From: Polaromonas sp. OV174
Lineage (GTDB): Bacteria > Pseudomonadota > Gammaproteobacteria > Burkholderiales > Burkholderiaceae_C
Reading direction: 5' to 3'
Assembly (NCBI RefSeq): GCF_900112285.1
Contig: NZ_FOKZ01000004.1
Location: forward strand, 186,001-250,000
Length of the DNA stretch: 64,000 nucleotides
Shown here: positions 11,207-21,088 of the stretch, piece by piece
Position numbering within the stretch: position 1 is the first letter of the stretch
Layout of the letters: each line of letters begins with the position of its first letter
The notes under the pieces: model-generated
The model's database searches: none
What the model was told of the DNA's origin: nothing
The model's input: only the letters and a program-made list of their open reading frames with translations
Program-made: the position numbers and the translations under genes

Positions 11207-12037
11207 ATGAATACCTCTGTTGACAACCTGCCGCCGGGCCAGCAGTCCGCCTCGTCCGGCACCAAACCCCTGTGGGCCGCCGTTGGCATCCTCGGTGTCG
11301 CGGTGCTTGGCATGGGCGGCACCCTGATCTACAACCAGCGCGCGCCGGCGCCGCCCACCACGGTGGCGGCGGTGACTGCGCCCCAGGTCGTGACCGCACC
11401 GCCGCAAATCACGGCCGCGCCGCAGCCGGCCCTCAGTCCGGCCGATGACATGATTGAAAAACCGGTGGCGGCGCCCGCCAAACCGGCACCAGCGCCAGCG
11501 TCGGTCAAGAAAGTCGTCAAGCCGGTGCACAAACCGACGCCGGCACCCAGCTATTCCGAGGCTTCGCCTGCACCGTCCTATTCAGCACCGGCGCCAGTGG
11601 TGGCGGCGGCACCCGTGTGTGCCGTCTGCGGTGCGGTCGAATCGGTGACGCCGGTGGAACGCTCCAGCAAAGCGCCCGGCCCCGGTATGGGGGCGGTCGC
11701 GGGCGGCGTGCTGGGCGCGGTGCTGGGCAACCAGGTCGGCCATGGTGGCGGTCGCACGGCGGCCACCATTTTGGGCGCGGTGGGCGGTGGTTTTGCCGGC
11801 AATGCGATTGAAGGCAAGATGCGCAAGGAAACCGTGTACCAGGTGGGTGTGCGCATGGAAGACGGCTCACACCGCATGCTGGAGCTGGCCCAGGCACCCG
11901 GCGTCGGTAGCCGCGTCACCGTGAACGGCGCCAGCCTGCGCACCAGCGATGGCGTGAGTTACGGCCCGAAACCGGCGCCGACGCCGACTCAGGTGAACAG
12001 CCAACCCGCGCTGGCGCCCGAATACCAGGGCCGTTAA
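11207..12037 (+). CDS. Glycine-zipper (17 kDa antigen-like) membrane protein
   Basis: This 276-aa protein begins with a short cytoplasmic tail and one hydrophobic segment (LWAAVGILGVAVLGMGGTLIYN, about residues 25-46). A Pro/Ala-rich linker follows (residues 47-145), then a glycine-zipper domain GMGAVAGGVLGAVLGNQVGHGGGRTAATILGAVGGGFAGNAIEGKMRK (about 163-210). That domain is shared with Rickettsia 17-kDa antigen and SlyB-like proteins. The last part is a small basic/beta region. It is anchored in the inner membrane by its N terminus, and an envelope-structural role is inferred. GAAAGGG upstream of the ATG supports the start. No operon partner is evident. Confidence 0.85.
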   Translation: MNTSVDNLPPGQQSASSGTKPLWAAVGILGVAVLGMGGTLIYNQRAPAPPTTVAAVTAPQVVTAPPQITAAPQPALSPADDMIEKPVAAPAKPAPAPASVKKVVKPVHKPTPAPSYSEASPAPSYSAPAPVVAAAPVCAVCGAVESVTPVERSSKAPGPGMGAVAGGVLGAVLGNQVGHGGGRTAATILGAVGGGFAGNAIEGKMRKETVYQVGVRMEDGSHRMLELAQAPGVGSRVTVNGASLRTSDGVSYGPKPAPTPTQVNSQPALAPEYQGR

Positions 12038-12194
12038 GCGAGCCGGTACTCGCTGCTGGGCGCTTGGCGCCCGGAAGGTGTCGTAGCGCCCAAGCCCGTG
12101 GCGCCAGCCTCGCTGCGGCCGGCTCCCAGGCCGGGGCGTGGCTACTCTTTTGACATATGATGCCGCACAAACAAAGGGGCCGGGCAAGGCCGCT

Positions 12195-13532
12195 ATGCGC
12201 GCAAGGCAAAACATGTTCAGACTGATACTCACGCTCTTCGGTGGCGACCTGCTTGTCAGGCGCTGGAAAATCTTCATGCTCTTGGGGCTGCTGACGTTGC
12301 TGGTCGGCGTCGTCGTGCTGGCCGATCTGGTGGACGGCGTCGCTGATATCGCCAGCTGGGTGTTTGGCCTCATGTTGCTGCTGCAAGGCCTGATCGAGCT
12401 GGTGGTTGGCGCCACGCATGAACGGGCGCGCCGGCGCTTTGAAATGCTGCGGGGACTGGCCATGGTGGTGGTGGCTTGTCTGCTGCTGGATTTTCCATGG
12501 GACAACGCCATTGCCACCGGGCTGCTGTTTGCCTGCGCCTTTATTTTCAATGGCCTGTTGCGCATTGTTGCCAGCCTGTTGGTTCGCTATCCCAACTGGC
12601 GCAGCTCCCACTTGCTAGGCTGGGGCTATCTGCTCATGGCCGTGCTGCTATTGAGCGACTGGCCGTTGCCGGCCAGCATGAATGTGTCTTTTTGCACCGG
12701 CCTGGCGCTGATGACGGCCGGCTTTGTGCTGATGCGCGGCGCCTGGCGGCTGCAGCGCCTGCCGCCGGGCTCAAGACTGGCGGCTATCGAGCTGTATAAA
12801 AAGCGGCGTGAACCGGCGCTGGCGGCACCCGTGCCAGTTGCCGCACCCCGGAGCCGATTGCAAGGGGATGTCATGGTGGTTCATGCCTGGACCGCCGTGG
12901 ACGAGAGCCTGGACCGTGTCCCCCTGCCGCTGATTGACCGCTACATCGTCTCGCTGTCGCGCGAGGGCGGGGTATCGACCGGCCACATGGCGCTGGAGTG
13001 CGGCCCCGACCTGTACATCAGCCATCATCCGAAAAATCCCTTGACCATCACCCAGCAGAACTTGCTCCATCAGGTGCGCGCCACTGGCAACAACGACCAG
13101 CCCGGCAAGTGGATGCCGGCGTATGCGCCAGAGGCCGCAGCCACGCGTCCGTCCAGTGTTCGCATCCGCTTTCGCCGCTTTAACCGCGACTATTTGCAGG
13201 CCTTCTGGGACGGCTACCGCCAGGATGCCACTTACAACCTGACCCATCGCAACTGCTCGGTGGTGGTGACCGAAGCCGTGGACGCGGCGGTGGAAGGCCT
13301 TTTTTCCCACAAACCTTTCTGGCCCGCCCTGCTGCGCCTGGCCCTTCACCCCGACATGTGGCTGGCGAGCAGCGTCAGGGTGCGGGCGGAATCCATGGCC
13401 TGGACGCCCGGGCTGGCCATGGACTATGTGTGCGCCATCCGGCGCCTCACGCATCTGAAGGTGGACGCCGGGCGGCCCTGGTGGCGCCTGTGGCGAACGC
13501 GCGCCCGTATCGGCGCAGCAGACAAGGCCTGA
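12195..13532 (+). CDS. HdeD-like membrane protein with C-terminal papain-like domain
   Basis: In this 445-aa protein, residues about 17-200 form roughly six membrane helices of the HdeD/DUF308 type (LLGLLTLLVGVVVLADLVDGVADIASWVFGLMLLLQGLIELVVGA ...). The soluble C-terminal half contains STGHMALECGPDLYISHHP (His264) and about 90 residues later YNLTHRNCSVVVTEAVDAAVEG (Cys354). His first and an NCS-type Cys later resembles circularly permuted NlpC/P60-type papain folds, but the catalytic assignment is inferred. The start is uncertain: ATG at 12195 or 12213, both without a strong ribosome site; the open frame extends to 12138. A membrane-tethered hydrolase or transferase is possible. Confidence 0.7.
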   Translation: MRARQNMFRLILTLFGGDLLVRRWKIFMLLGLLTLLVGVVVLADLVDGVADIASWVFGLMLLLQGLIELVVGATHERARRRFEMLRGLAMVVVACLLLDFPWDNAIATGLLFACAFIFNGLLRIVASLLVRYPNWRSSHLLGWGYLLMAVLLLSDWPLPASMNVSFCTGLALMTAGFVLMRGAWRLQRLPPGSRLAAIELYKKRREPALAAPVPVAAPRSRLQGDVMVVHAWTAVDESLDRVPLPLIDRYIVSLSREGGVSTGHMALECGPDLYISHHPKNPLTITQQNLLHQVRATGNNDQPGKWMPAYAPEAAATRPSSVRIRFRRFNRDYLQAFWDGYRQDATYNLTHRNCSVVVTEAVDAAVEGLFSHKPFWPALLRLALHPDMWLASSVRVRAESMAWTPGLAMDYVCAIRRLTHLKVDAGRPWWRLWRTRARIGAADKA

Positions 13533-13556
13533 CGGCCAGGGCGCGGTCCAGGCCCA

Positions 13557-13790
13557 TCACTGGCTGGTCTTGAGCGCCCGCCGGTATTGCACGGCCTTGG
13601 CCACATGCGCGCTCTGTACCGCCTGGGCTCCGGCCAGGTCGGCAATCGTGCGTGCCACTTTCAGGCAGCGGTGAATGCCCCGGCCGGACCAGCCCAGCCG
13701 GGTGGCCGCGGTGTTGAGAAATTTTGCCGCCGCCGCATCCAGCTGGCATTGCAGATCAATCGCCTGGCCTTGCAGCGCCTGTGCACTAAA
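13557..13790 (-). pseudogene. comM: 3' remnant of comM (Mg-chelatase-like ATPase)
   Basis: The minus strand encodes ALQGQAIDLQCQLDAAAAKFLNTAATRLGWSGRGIHRCLKVARTIADLAGA ... HVAKAVQYRRAL. This is the C-terminal end of the YifB/ComM family, whose full proteins are about 500 aa and act in branch migration during natural transformation. Roughly 75 residues of family sequence remain. Upstream of ALQGQ the open frame continues about 50 codons into sequence that does not look like ComM and contains no ATPase motif. The N-terminal Lon-like and AAA modules are missing, so the gene is a deletion remnant. Its position beside TorF-glnK-amtB fits the comM locus in relatives. Confidence 0.8.
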
Positions 13791-13820
13791 GACAAGCTCA
13801 TCCATGGACTCCCGTTTAAA

Positions 13821-13837
13821 TGCATCAAAGTTGTGCG
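13821..13837. promoter_or_regulatory. Putative NtrC enhancer site 1
   Basis: TGCATCAAAGTTGTGCG matches 13 of 17 positions of the NtrC palindrome TGCACCAAAATGGTGCA. Its centre is about 137 bp before the start predicted from the sigma-54 promoter. Confidence 0.55.
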
Positions 13838-13844
13838 TGGGTGC

Positions 13845-13861
13845 TGTGCCAACCTGGTGCG
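13845..13861. promoter_or_regulatory. Putative NtrC enhancer site 2
   Basis: TGTGCCAACCTGGTGCG matches 12 of 17 positions of the NtrC palindrome, with a perfect TGGTGC half. Its centre is about 113 bp upstream of the predicted start site and 24 bp from site 1. Confidence 0.55.
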
Positions 13862-13939
13862 TCAGCTGTTTTTCTGACGCTAGGTTAACGCGCCGGTCAT
13901 TGAAAGGCCAGCGCTGCGTCCATGGCGGTAAAACAAGGC

Positions 13940-13955
13940 TGGCACGCTCCATGCT
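13940..13955 (+). promoter_or_regulatory. Sigma-54 promoter of TorF-glnK-amtB
   Basis: TGGCACG-CTCC-ATGCT matches the -24/-12 consensus TGGCACG-N4-TTGCW, with GG and GC exactly 12 bp apart. The predicted transcription start is near 13966, 29 nt before the TorF start codon. Confidence 0.75.
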
Positions 13956-13994
13956 TAGGAGGTTGTATTCCCTTCAACCATCCCGGAGCCCCTC

Positions 13995-15187
<1,193 letters not shown>

Positions 15188-15222
15188 GCTTCAACCCAAA
15201 AAAATACACGGAGAGCATCACC

Positions 15223-16761
15223 ATGAAAAAATTGTTTGCCACCCTGCTGCTGGGTTTGAGTTTGCTGGGTAGCGGCGCCGCCGTGCTGGCGCAGGCACCG
15301 ACCGAAACCCCGGCCGCCATGAGCGCCGCATCGGCGCCGGCTGAAACCAAATCCGCGGTGGCGGCGTCCGCTGCGGCGGTGCCGGCCACGCCTGTCGCAG
15401 CGGCTAGCGCCGCAGCAGCGACTCCCGTTCCCAACAAGGGCGACACCGCCTGGATGATGGTTTCCACCATTTTGGTGATTCTGATGGTGGTGCCGGGTCT
15501 GGCGCTGTTCTACGGTGGACTGGTACGCAGCAAGAACATGCTGTCGGTGCTGATGCAGATCATGGTGACCTTCTCGTTGATCGTCGTGCTGTGGTTCATC
15601 TACGGCTACAGCCTGGCTTTCACCGAGGGCAATGCCTTTTTCGGCGGCTTTGATCGCTTGTTCATGAAGGGCATCTGGGACAACGCCGCGGGCACCTTCG
15701 CTAACGGCGCCACCTTCAGCAAGGGCGTCGTCATTCCTGAGATCGTGTTCGCCGCCTTCCAGGCCACTTTTGCCGGCATTACCTGTTCGCTGATCGTGGG
15801 AGCTTTCGCCGAACGCATCAAGTTCTCGGCCGTGCTGCTCTTCATGGTGCTCTGGTTCACCTTCAGCTACGCCCCGGTGGCGCATATGGTCTGGTTCTGG
15901 ATGGGCCCTGACGCCTACACCGGCAAGGAAGTGGTCGACGCCATGAATGGCAAGGCTGGTTATATCTGGCAGTCTGGCGCGCTGGACTTTGCCGGCGGCA
16001 CGGTGGTTCACATCAATGCCGCCGTGGCCGGTCTGGTCGGCGCTTTCATGGTGGGCAAGCGTATCGGTTACGGCAAGGAAGCCATGGCGCCACACAGCCT
16101 GACGCTGACCATGGTGGGCGCGTCGCTGTTGTGGGTGGGCTGGTTTGGTTTCAACGCCGGCTCGGCGCTGGAAGCCAATGGCTTTGCCGCTCTGGCCTTC
16201 ATCAACACCCTGGGCGCCACGGCGGCGGCCGTGCTGGCCTGGTGCACCGGTGAGGCACTGATGAAGGGCAAGGCCTCCATGCTGGGCGCGGCTTCCGGCG
16301 CGGTTGCCGGCCTGGTCGCCATCACACCTGCTGCCGGCAACGTCGGCATAGGCGGCGGCCTGGTGATCGGTTTGGTCGCCGGTTTTGCCTGTCTCTGGGG
16401 CGTGCACGGCCTGAAAAAACTGCTGGGCGCCGACGATTCGCTGGATGTGTTCGGCGTGCATGGCGTTGGCGGTATTCTGGGCGCGCTGCTGACCGGCGTG
16501 TTCAATTCCCCCAGCCTGGGCGGCCCCGGCTATGTGGCCGACTGGGTCACGGCCACCGGCGTGACTGCTGCCGACTATTCGATCGTCTCGCAAGTCTGGA
16601 TTCAGGCCAAGGCCGTGCTGATCACGGTGGTCTGGTCAGGCGTGGTGTCCTTCATCGCCTACAAGGTGGTTGACCTGACGATTGGCCTGCGCGTGAGCGA
16701 AGAAGACGAACGCGAAGGCCTGGACATTACCTCGCACGGCGAGACTGCCTACAACCGCTGA
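15223..16761 (+). CDS. amtB: Ammonium transporter
   Basis: This 512-aa Amt/MEP/Rh channel has a cleavable signal (MKKLFATLLLGLSLLGSGAAVLAQ) and an Ala/Pro-rich leader of about 60 residues before the first membrane helix (DTAWMMVSTILVILMVVPGLALFYGGLVRSKN). The family signature region DFAGGTVVHINAAVAGLVGAFMVG is present, as are pore-lining histidines in VVHIN and FGVHGVGGILGALLTG. It conducts ammonium under nitrogen limitation and is blocked by GlnK. The long Ala-rich segment after the signal is longer than in the E. coli protein. A perfect terminator follows 65 bp after the stop. Confidence 0.96.
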   Translation: MKKLFATLLLGLSLLGSGAAVLAQAPTETPAAMSAASAPAETKSAVAASAAAVPATPVAAASAAAATPVPNKGDTAWMMVSTILVILMVVPGLALFYGGLVRSKNMLSVLMQIMVTFSLIVVLWFIYGYSLAFTEGNAFFGGFDRLFMKGIWDNAAGTFANGATFSKGVVIPEIVFAAFQATFAGITCSLIVGAFAERIKFSAVLLFMVLWFTFSYAPVAHMVWFWMGPDAYTGKEVVDAMNGKAGYIWQSGALDFAGGTVVHINAAVAGLVGAFMVGKRIGYGKEAMAPHSLTLTMVGASLLWVGWFGFNAGSALEANGFAALAFINTLGATAAAVLAWCTGEALMKGKASMLGAASGAVAGLVAITPAAGNVGIGGGLVIGLVAGFACLWGVHGLKKLLGADDSLDVFGVHGVGGILGALLTGVFNSPSLGGPGYVADWVTATGVTAADYSIVSQVWIQAKAVLITVVWSGVVSFIAYKVVDLTIGLRVSEEDEREGLDITSHGETAYNR

Positions 16762-16825
16762 GAGTGACATGACCGGGCTGCGCCGAAAGCAGTTCCCGGT
16801 TTGACGGGAGTTTTCCTTGAATATT

Positions 16826-16863
16826 CAGCCTGCTGGTTGCGAAGCCAGCGGGCTGTTTTTTTT
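16826..16863 (+). terminator. Rho-independent terminator of TorF-glnK-amtB
   Basis: CAGCCTGCTGG (16826-16836) pairs with CCAGCGGGCTG (16845-16855) over 11 bp with one G-U, with an 8-nt loop, followed by eight T residues. It also shows that the next gene cannot start before this point. Confidence 0.92.
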
Positions 16864-17010
16864 GCCGCTTCAGGCCACGCACCGGGCAAGGGCTTGCCTT
16901 CTCTGGCAGCTTGTATATTTGATGCTGTTAGCGCGTATTCCCCCCATTTATTCAGCCCTGTGATGCACGGTATTGCTCGCACGGAACAACTAAAAAAGAG
17001 AGTCGCCACC

Positions 17011-20000
17011 ATGGCTGCGCCGGAAAAAAGGCCTTCATTTTTCTTCTGGCTCAAGCGGGCCATGCTGTTGTCGCTATTGCTGTTGTTGGTCCTTGCCGGG
17101 CTGTTACTCGTCCAGGAGATGCGCACGTCGAGTTACCAGGCCAGGGTTTTTTCCGCTCTGGCCGGCAAGGCCAGCTACGCCCTGGCGGCGGGGCCGAGTT
17201 CGTCCATCCGCTTCCCGCCTTCGGCACCCTATGACGATCGTCTCGGTTATGCCGCCTTGCCGGTGTTTTTCGGCAAGCTCCAGAGCCGGAATTTCGAAAT
17301 CGTCAAACAGGCGCGGATTTCCAGCGACATGGCGCAGATCGTGGATGCCGGCTACTTCGCCCCCTATCCTGAAAAAACCCAGGGCGGCCTGAACATTCTG
17401 GACTGCCACAACGACAGCCTGTTCCAGGAGCGCTATCCGAAGCGGATTTACCAGCGCTTTGACGATATCGCACCGATTCTGGTGCAAAGCCTGTTGTTCA
17501 TCGAGAACCGTGAGCTGCTCGATCCGCGCTATCCGAAACGCAATCCGGCGGTGGAGTGGGACCGGCTGGCCAATGCGGTGCTGATCAAGGCCAGAAGCGC
17601 CATCACCGGCGACAGCCGCTCGCCCGGCGGCAGCACGCTGGCGACGCAGATCGAAAAATACCGCCATTCGTCCGAGGGCCGCACCTCATCGATCCAGGAA
17701 AAGCTGCAGCAAATGGTGTCGGCCTCCTTGCGCGCCTATCAGCAGGGCGAGGACACCAGCGCGGTGCGGCGCCAGATCGTGCTGAGCTATATCAACACCA
17801 TGCCGCTGTCGGCCAAGGCCGGCTTTGGCGAGGTGCACGGCCTGGGCGATGGCTTGTGGGTCTGGTACGGGCGCGACTTTAACGAAGTCAAGCGCATCCT
17901 GAGCCAGGCGGATGTGCAGAATGACGCCGCCAACGATGGCGCCGCGTTTCGCGAGCAGGCGCTGCTGTACAAGCAGTCGCTCAGCCTGCTGATTTCACAG
18001 CGCCGTCCTTCCTATTATTTCGACGCCGATGAAGCCGAGCTGGAGCAACTGACCGACAGCCATTTGCGTCTGTTGGGCAGTGCCGGCGTGATCACCCCCG
18101 AGTTGCGCGATGCGGCGCTACAAGCCAAGCTGAAGCGGCGCGCCAGCCGGGTGCCTGTGGAGGCGGTTTCATTTGTCTCCCAGAAGGCGGCCAATGCGGT
18201 GCGCACACATCTGGCCGGCCTGCTTGGCGGCGGCCGTCTGTACGACCTGGATCGTCTGGATCTCAGCGTGGCCAGCACGCTGGATGCGCCGGTGCAGGCG
18301 GCGGTGACCGAGCTGCTGCGACAGCTGCGCGATCCGGCGCATGCCAAGGCGGCCGGACTGTCGGCCAGGCAGTTGCTGGAGCGCGGTGACCCGGCCAAGG
18401 TGGTGTACAGCTTCACGCTGTATGAGCGCGGGCCCCAGGCCAATGCGCTGCGGGTGCAAACCGACAACTTTGACCAGCCGCTCAATATCAACGAAGGCAC
18501 CAAGCTCGATCTGGGCTCGACCGCCAAACTGCGCACGCTGGTGAGCTACCTCGACATCATGGCCAAGCTGCATGAGCGCCTGTCGCTGCTGGACAGCACC
18601 CAGTTGCGCGCGCTGGAGGTCGATCGCAAAGACACCCTGACGCGCTGGGCGATTGATTACTTCCTGAGGGCCAAAGACAAGGGCCTGGCCCCGCTGCTGG
18701 ACGCGGCGCTGGAGCGGCGCTATTCGGCCAGCACGGCGGAAGGATTTTTTACCGGCGGCGGCTTGCACCACTTTGACAACTTCAACCGCGAGGACGATGG
18801 CCGCGTGATGTCGGTGCGCGACGGTCTGCGTAATTCGGTCAATCTGGTGTTCATACGGCTGATGCGCGATGTCGTGCATCACTATATGTTTCTGACCCCG
18901 GGCTCCTCGGCCAAGCTGCTGCAAGATGCCGATGATCCGCGCCGCGCCGCCTACCTGGCGCGCTTTGCTGATCGCGAGGGGCAGGTCTTCATGCGCCGCT
19001 TCCTGGTCAAATACCAGGGCAAAACGGCGGCCGAGGCGCAGGAGTTGCTGCTGCAGAACCGGCGTCCGAACGCCTCACGGCTGGCGGCCATTCACAGAAC
19101 CATTGAGCCGGACGCGTCGCTGGAGCAGTTCGCCGCTTTTGTGAACGAGCATCTGCCGGACGGACTGGATGTGGAGCCGTCCAGGCTGGCCAAGCTCTAC
19201 ACGCAATACGCGCCGGAGACGATGTCGCTGGCCGATAGGGGCTATCTGGCGGGCGTGCATCCGCTGGAGTTGTGGCTGGTCGGCTATCTGCGCCACCATG
19301 CTGGGGCCAGCCAGACGCAAGTGATGCAGGCCAGCAGCGAGCAGCGGCAGGCGGTCTATGCCTGGCTGTTTTCCACCCATCGCAAACAGGCGCAGGACAA
19401 ACGGATTCTGGGCCTGCTCGAAGGCGAAGGTTTTCTGGAAATTCACCGGCAATGGGCGCGCATGGGCTATCCCTTCGATTCGCTGGTGCCGTCTTATGCG
19501 ACCGCGCTGGGCGCCTCGGCCGACCGTCCCGCCGCGCTGGCGGAACTGATGGGGATTCTCGTCAACGATGGTCTGCGCAAACCCAGCACACGCATCAGCT
19601 CGTTGCACTTCGCCACCGCCACGCCTTATGAAACCCTGTTGCACTATCAGCCCGGCAAGGCCGAACAGGTGTTGGCGCCCGAAGTGGCGCAAGCGGTGCG
19701 TGGCGCCATGCGGCTGGTCGTGGAGGAGGGTACCGCCAAGCGCTTGAAGCAGACCTTTGTCCGGCCTGACGGCAGCAGCATGGCGGTCGGCGGCAAGACC
19801 GGTACCGGCGATCAGCGCTTTGACACCTATGGCGCGGGCGGACGGCTGATCGAGTCGCGCGTGGTGAACCGCTCGGCGACTTTTGTCTTCAACATCGACG
19901 AGCGCTTCTTTGGCACCATCATTGCCTACGTGCCGGGCGCGCAGGCCGCCGGCTACGACTTCACCAGCGGCCTGCCGGTGCAATTGCTCAAGGTGCTGGC

Positions 20001-20070
20001 GCCCACGTTGATGCCGCTGATCAATGCGGGCGCTGGCGCTGCGGCCCAGCCCGGCGCCTGCCTGAATTGA
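17011..20070 (+). CDS. Large class A-type penicillin-binding protein
   Basis: This 1019-aa bifunctional peptidoglycan synthase candidate has an N-terminal membrane helix (FFFWLKRAMLLSLLLLLVLAGLLLV). A GT51 glycosyltransferase follows, with FIENRELLDPRYP (E165) and SPGGSTLATQIEKYRHS. The transpeptidase domain has SxxK at STAK (S503, K506), SxN at SVN (S609) and KTG at K929. The spacing from SxN to KTG is unusually long, about 320 residues, and the GT51 motifs deviate from standard PBP1 (ENRE instead of EDRR), so it is a divergent subgroup. The start at 17011 (MAAPEKRPSFFF) follows an AGAGAG. Upstream starts at 16963 are possible; ones before 16863 would cross the amtB terminator. Confidence 0.85.
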   Translation: MAAPEKRPSFFFWLKRAMLLSLLLLLVLAGLLLVQEMRTSSYQARVFSALAGKASYALAAGPSSSIRFPPSAPYDDRLGYAALPVFFGKLQSRNFEIVKQARISSDMAQIVDAGYFAPYPEKTQGGLNILDCHNDSLFQERYPKRIYQRFDDIAPILVQSLLFIENRELLDPRYPKRNPAVEWDRLANAVLIKARSAITGDSRSPGGSTLATQIEKYRHSSEGRTSSIQEKLQQMVSASLRAYQQGEDTSAVRRQIVLSYINTMPLSAKAGFGEVHGLGDGLWVWYGRDFNEVKRILSQADVQNDAANDGAAFREQALLYKQSLSLLISQRRPSYYFDADEAELEQLTDSHLRLLGSAGVITPELRDAALQAKLKRRASRVPVEAVSFVSQKAANAVRTHLAGLLGGGRLYDLDRLDLSVASTLDAPVQAAVTELLRQLRDPAHAKAAGLSARQLLERGDPAKVVYSFTLYERGPQANALRVQTDNFDQPLNINEGTKLDLGSTAKLRTLVSYLDIMAKLHERLSLLDSTQLRALEVDRKDTLTRWAIDYFLRAKDKGLAPLLDAALERRYSASTAEGFFTGGGLHHFDNFNREDDGRVMSVRDGLRNSVNLVFIRLMRDVVHHYMFLTPGSSAKLLQDADDPRRAAYLARFADREGQVFMRRFLVKYQGKTAAEAQELLLQNRRPNASRLAAIHRTIEPDASLEQFAAFVNEHLPDGLDVEPSRLAKLYTQYAPETMSLADRGYLAGVHPLELWLVGYLRHHAGASQTQVMQASSEQRQAVYAWLFSTHRKQAQDKRILGLLEGEGFLEIHRQWARMGYPFDSLVPSYATALGASADRPAALAELMGILVNDGLRKPSTRISSLHFATATPYETLLHYQPGKAEQVLAPEVAQAVRGAMRLVVEEGTAKRLKQTFVRPDGSSMAVGGKTGTGDQRFDTYGAGGRLIESRVVNRSATFVFNIDERFFGTIIAYVPGAQAAGYDFTSGLPVQLLKVLAPTLMPLINAGAGAAAQPGACLN

Positions 20071-20092
20071 ATCCAACAGAAAGCCCAAGTCC

Positions 20093-21016
20093 ATGAGCTG
20101 GAAAACCGTTACCAATGAGCCCAATGAACTGGGCGAATCCCCGTTCTGGCACCCGGATGAGCAGCGCCTTTATTGGGTGGATATTCCGGCCCGGCAGTTG
20201 CTGCGTGCCCACGCGCATGGCGGCGCGGTAGAAAGCTGGGCCATGCCCAGCGAGCCGGGCTGCATCGCGCCGGCCCGCAGCCAGGGCCAAGCCGGCGGCC
20301 TGGTGATCGCCTTGCGTGACGGCATTTACCGCGCCCGCCAATGGGGCGGCGCGCTGGAGCTGCTGGCGCCAGCGCAACACGATACGGCGACCTCCCGCTT
20401 CAATGACGGCAAGGCCGACCCGCTGGGGCGCTTTTGGGCCGGCACCATTTATGAGCCGCGCGATGCGCGCAAGGCGGCCCTGTATTGTTTTGACGGCAGC
20501 GGACCGTCGCCCACGCTGGAACACAAAGCTGGCGATGCCACCGTGGGCAACGGCCTGGCCTGGTCGGCCGACAGCCAGACCTTGTATTGGTCCGACACCA
20601 CCGGCCATGTGATACGCGCGTGGGACTGGGATGCCGTCGGCAACCAGTTGCGGCAAGGCCGCGTGTTCTGCCAATTCCCGCTCAAGCCGCCGGGCTGGCA
20701 GCCCGGCATGCCAGGCTATGGCGGGCGGCCCGATGGCGCCGCCGTCGATGTGCAGGGCAACTATTACGTCGCCATGTTCGAGGGCGCTCGGTTGCTCAAG
20801 CTCTCGCCCGCCGGTGACTTGCTGGCCGACATTCCCGTGCCCGCCCTGTGCCCGACCATGCCCTGCTTTGGCGGTGACGACCTGAAAACCCTTTATCTCA
20901 CCACGGCACGGCACGGCCGCTCTACCCTGGAGCTGCAAGCTTGGCCAGACTCCGGCTGTGTGTTTTCCATGCGCGTCGAGGTGGCCGGCCTGCCGGTCAA
21001 TTTTTTCCGCGACTAA
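20093..21016 (+). CDS. SMP-30/gluconolactonase-family hydrolase
   Basis: This 307-aa six-bladed beta-propeller of the SMP-30/gluconolactonase/LRE family begins NELGESPFWHPDEQRLYWVDIPARQLLRAH. The metal-ligand Glu is in ELGESPFW. Later motifs are SRFNDGKADPLGRFWAGT, NGLAWSADSQTLYWSDT and YGGRPDGAAVDVQGNYYVAMFEG. Such enzymes open sugar lactones with a divalent metal. The substrate cannot be told from sequence. It begins 22 bp after the penicillin-binding protein gene and may be co-transcribed with it and glcE, though no functional link to the former is apparent. Confidence 0.88.
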   Translation: MSWKTVTNEPNELGESPFWHPDEQRLYWVDIPARQLLRAHAHGGAVESWAMPSEPGCIAPARSQGQAGGLVIALRDGIYRARQWGGALELLAPAQHDTATSRFNDGKADPLGRFWAGTIYEPRDARKAALYCFDGSGPSPTLEHKAGDATVGNGLAWSADSQTLYWSDTTGHVIRAWDWDAVGNQLRQGRVFCQFPLKPPGWQPGMPGYGGRPDGAAVDVQGNYYVAMFEGARLLKLSPAGDLLADIPVPALCPTMPCFGGDDLKTLYLTTARHGRSTLELQAWPDSGCVFSMRVEVAGLPVNFFRD

Positions 21017-21088
21017 AGGGTTCCGCGAAAAAACCGAACAGTCCTTGTTCAAAAAAATCAAAGTGAGCAGCCCGCCGGGCCGCTTACC

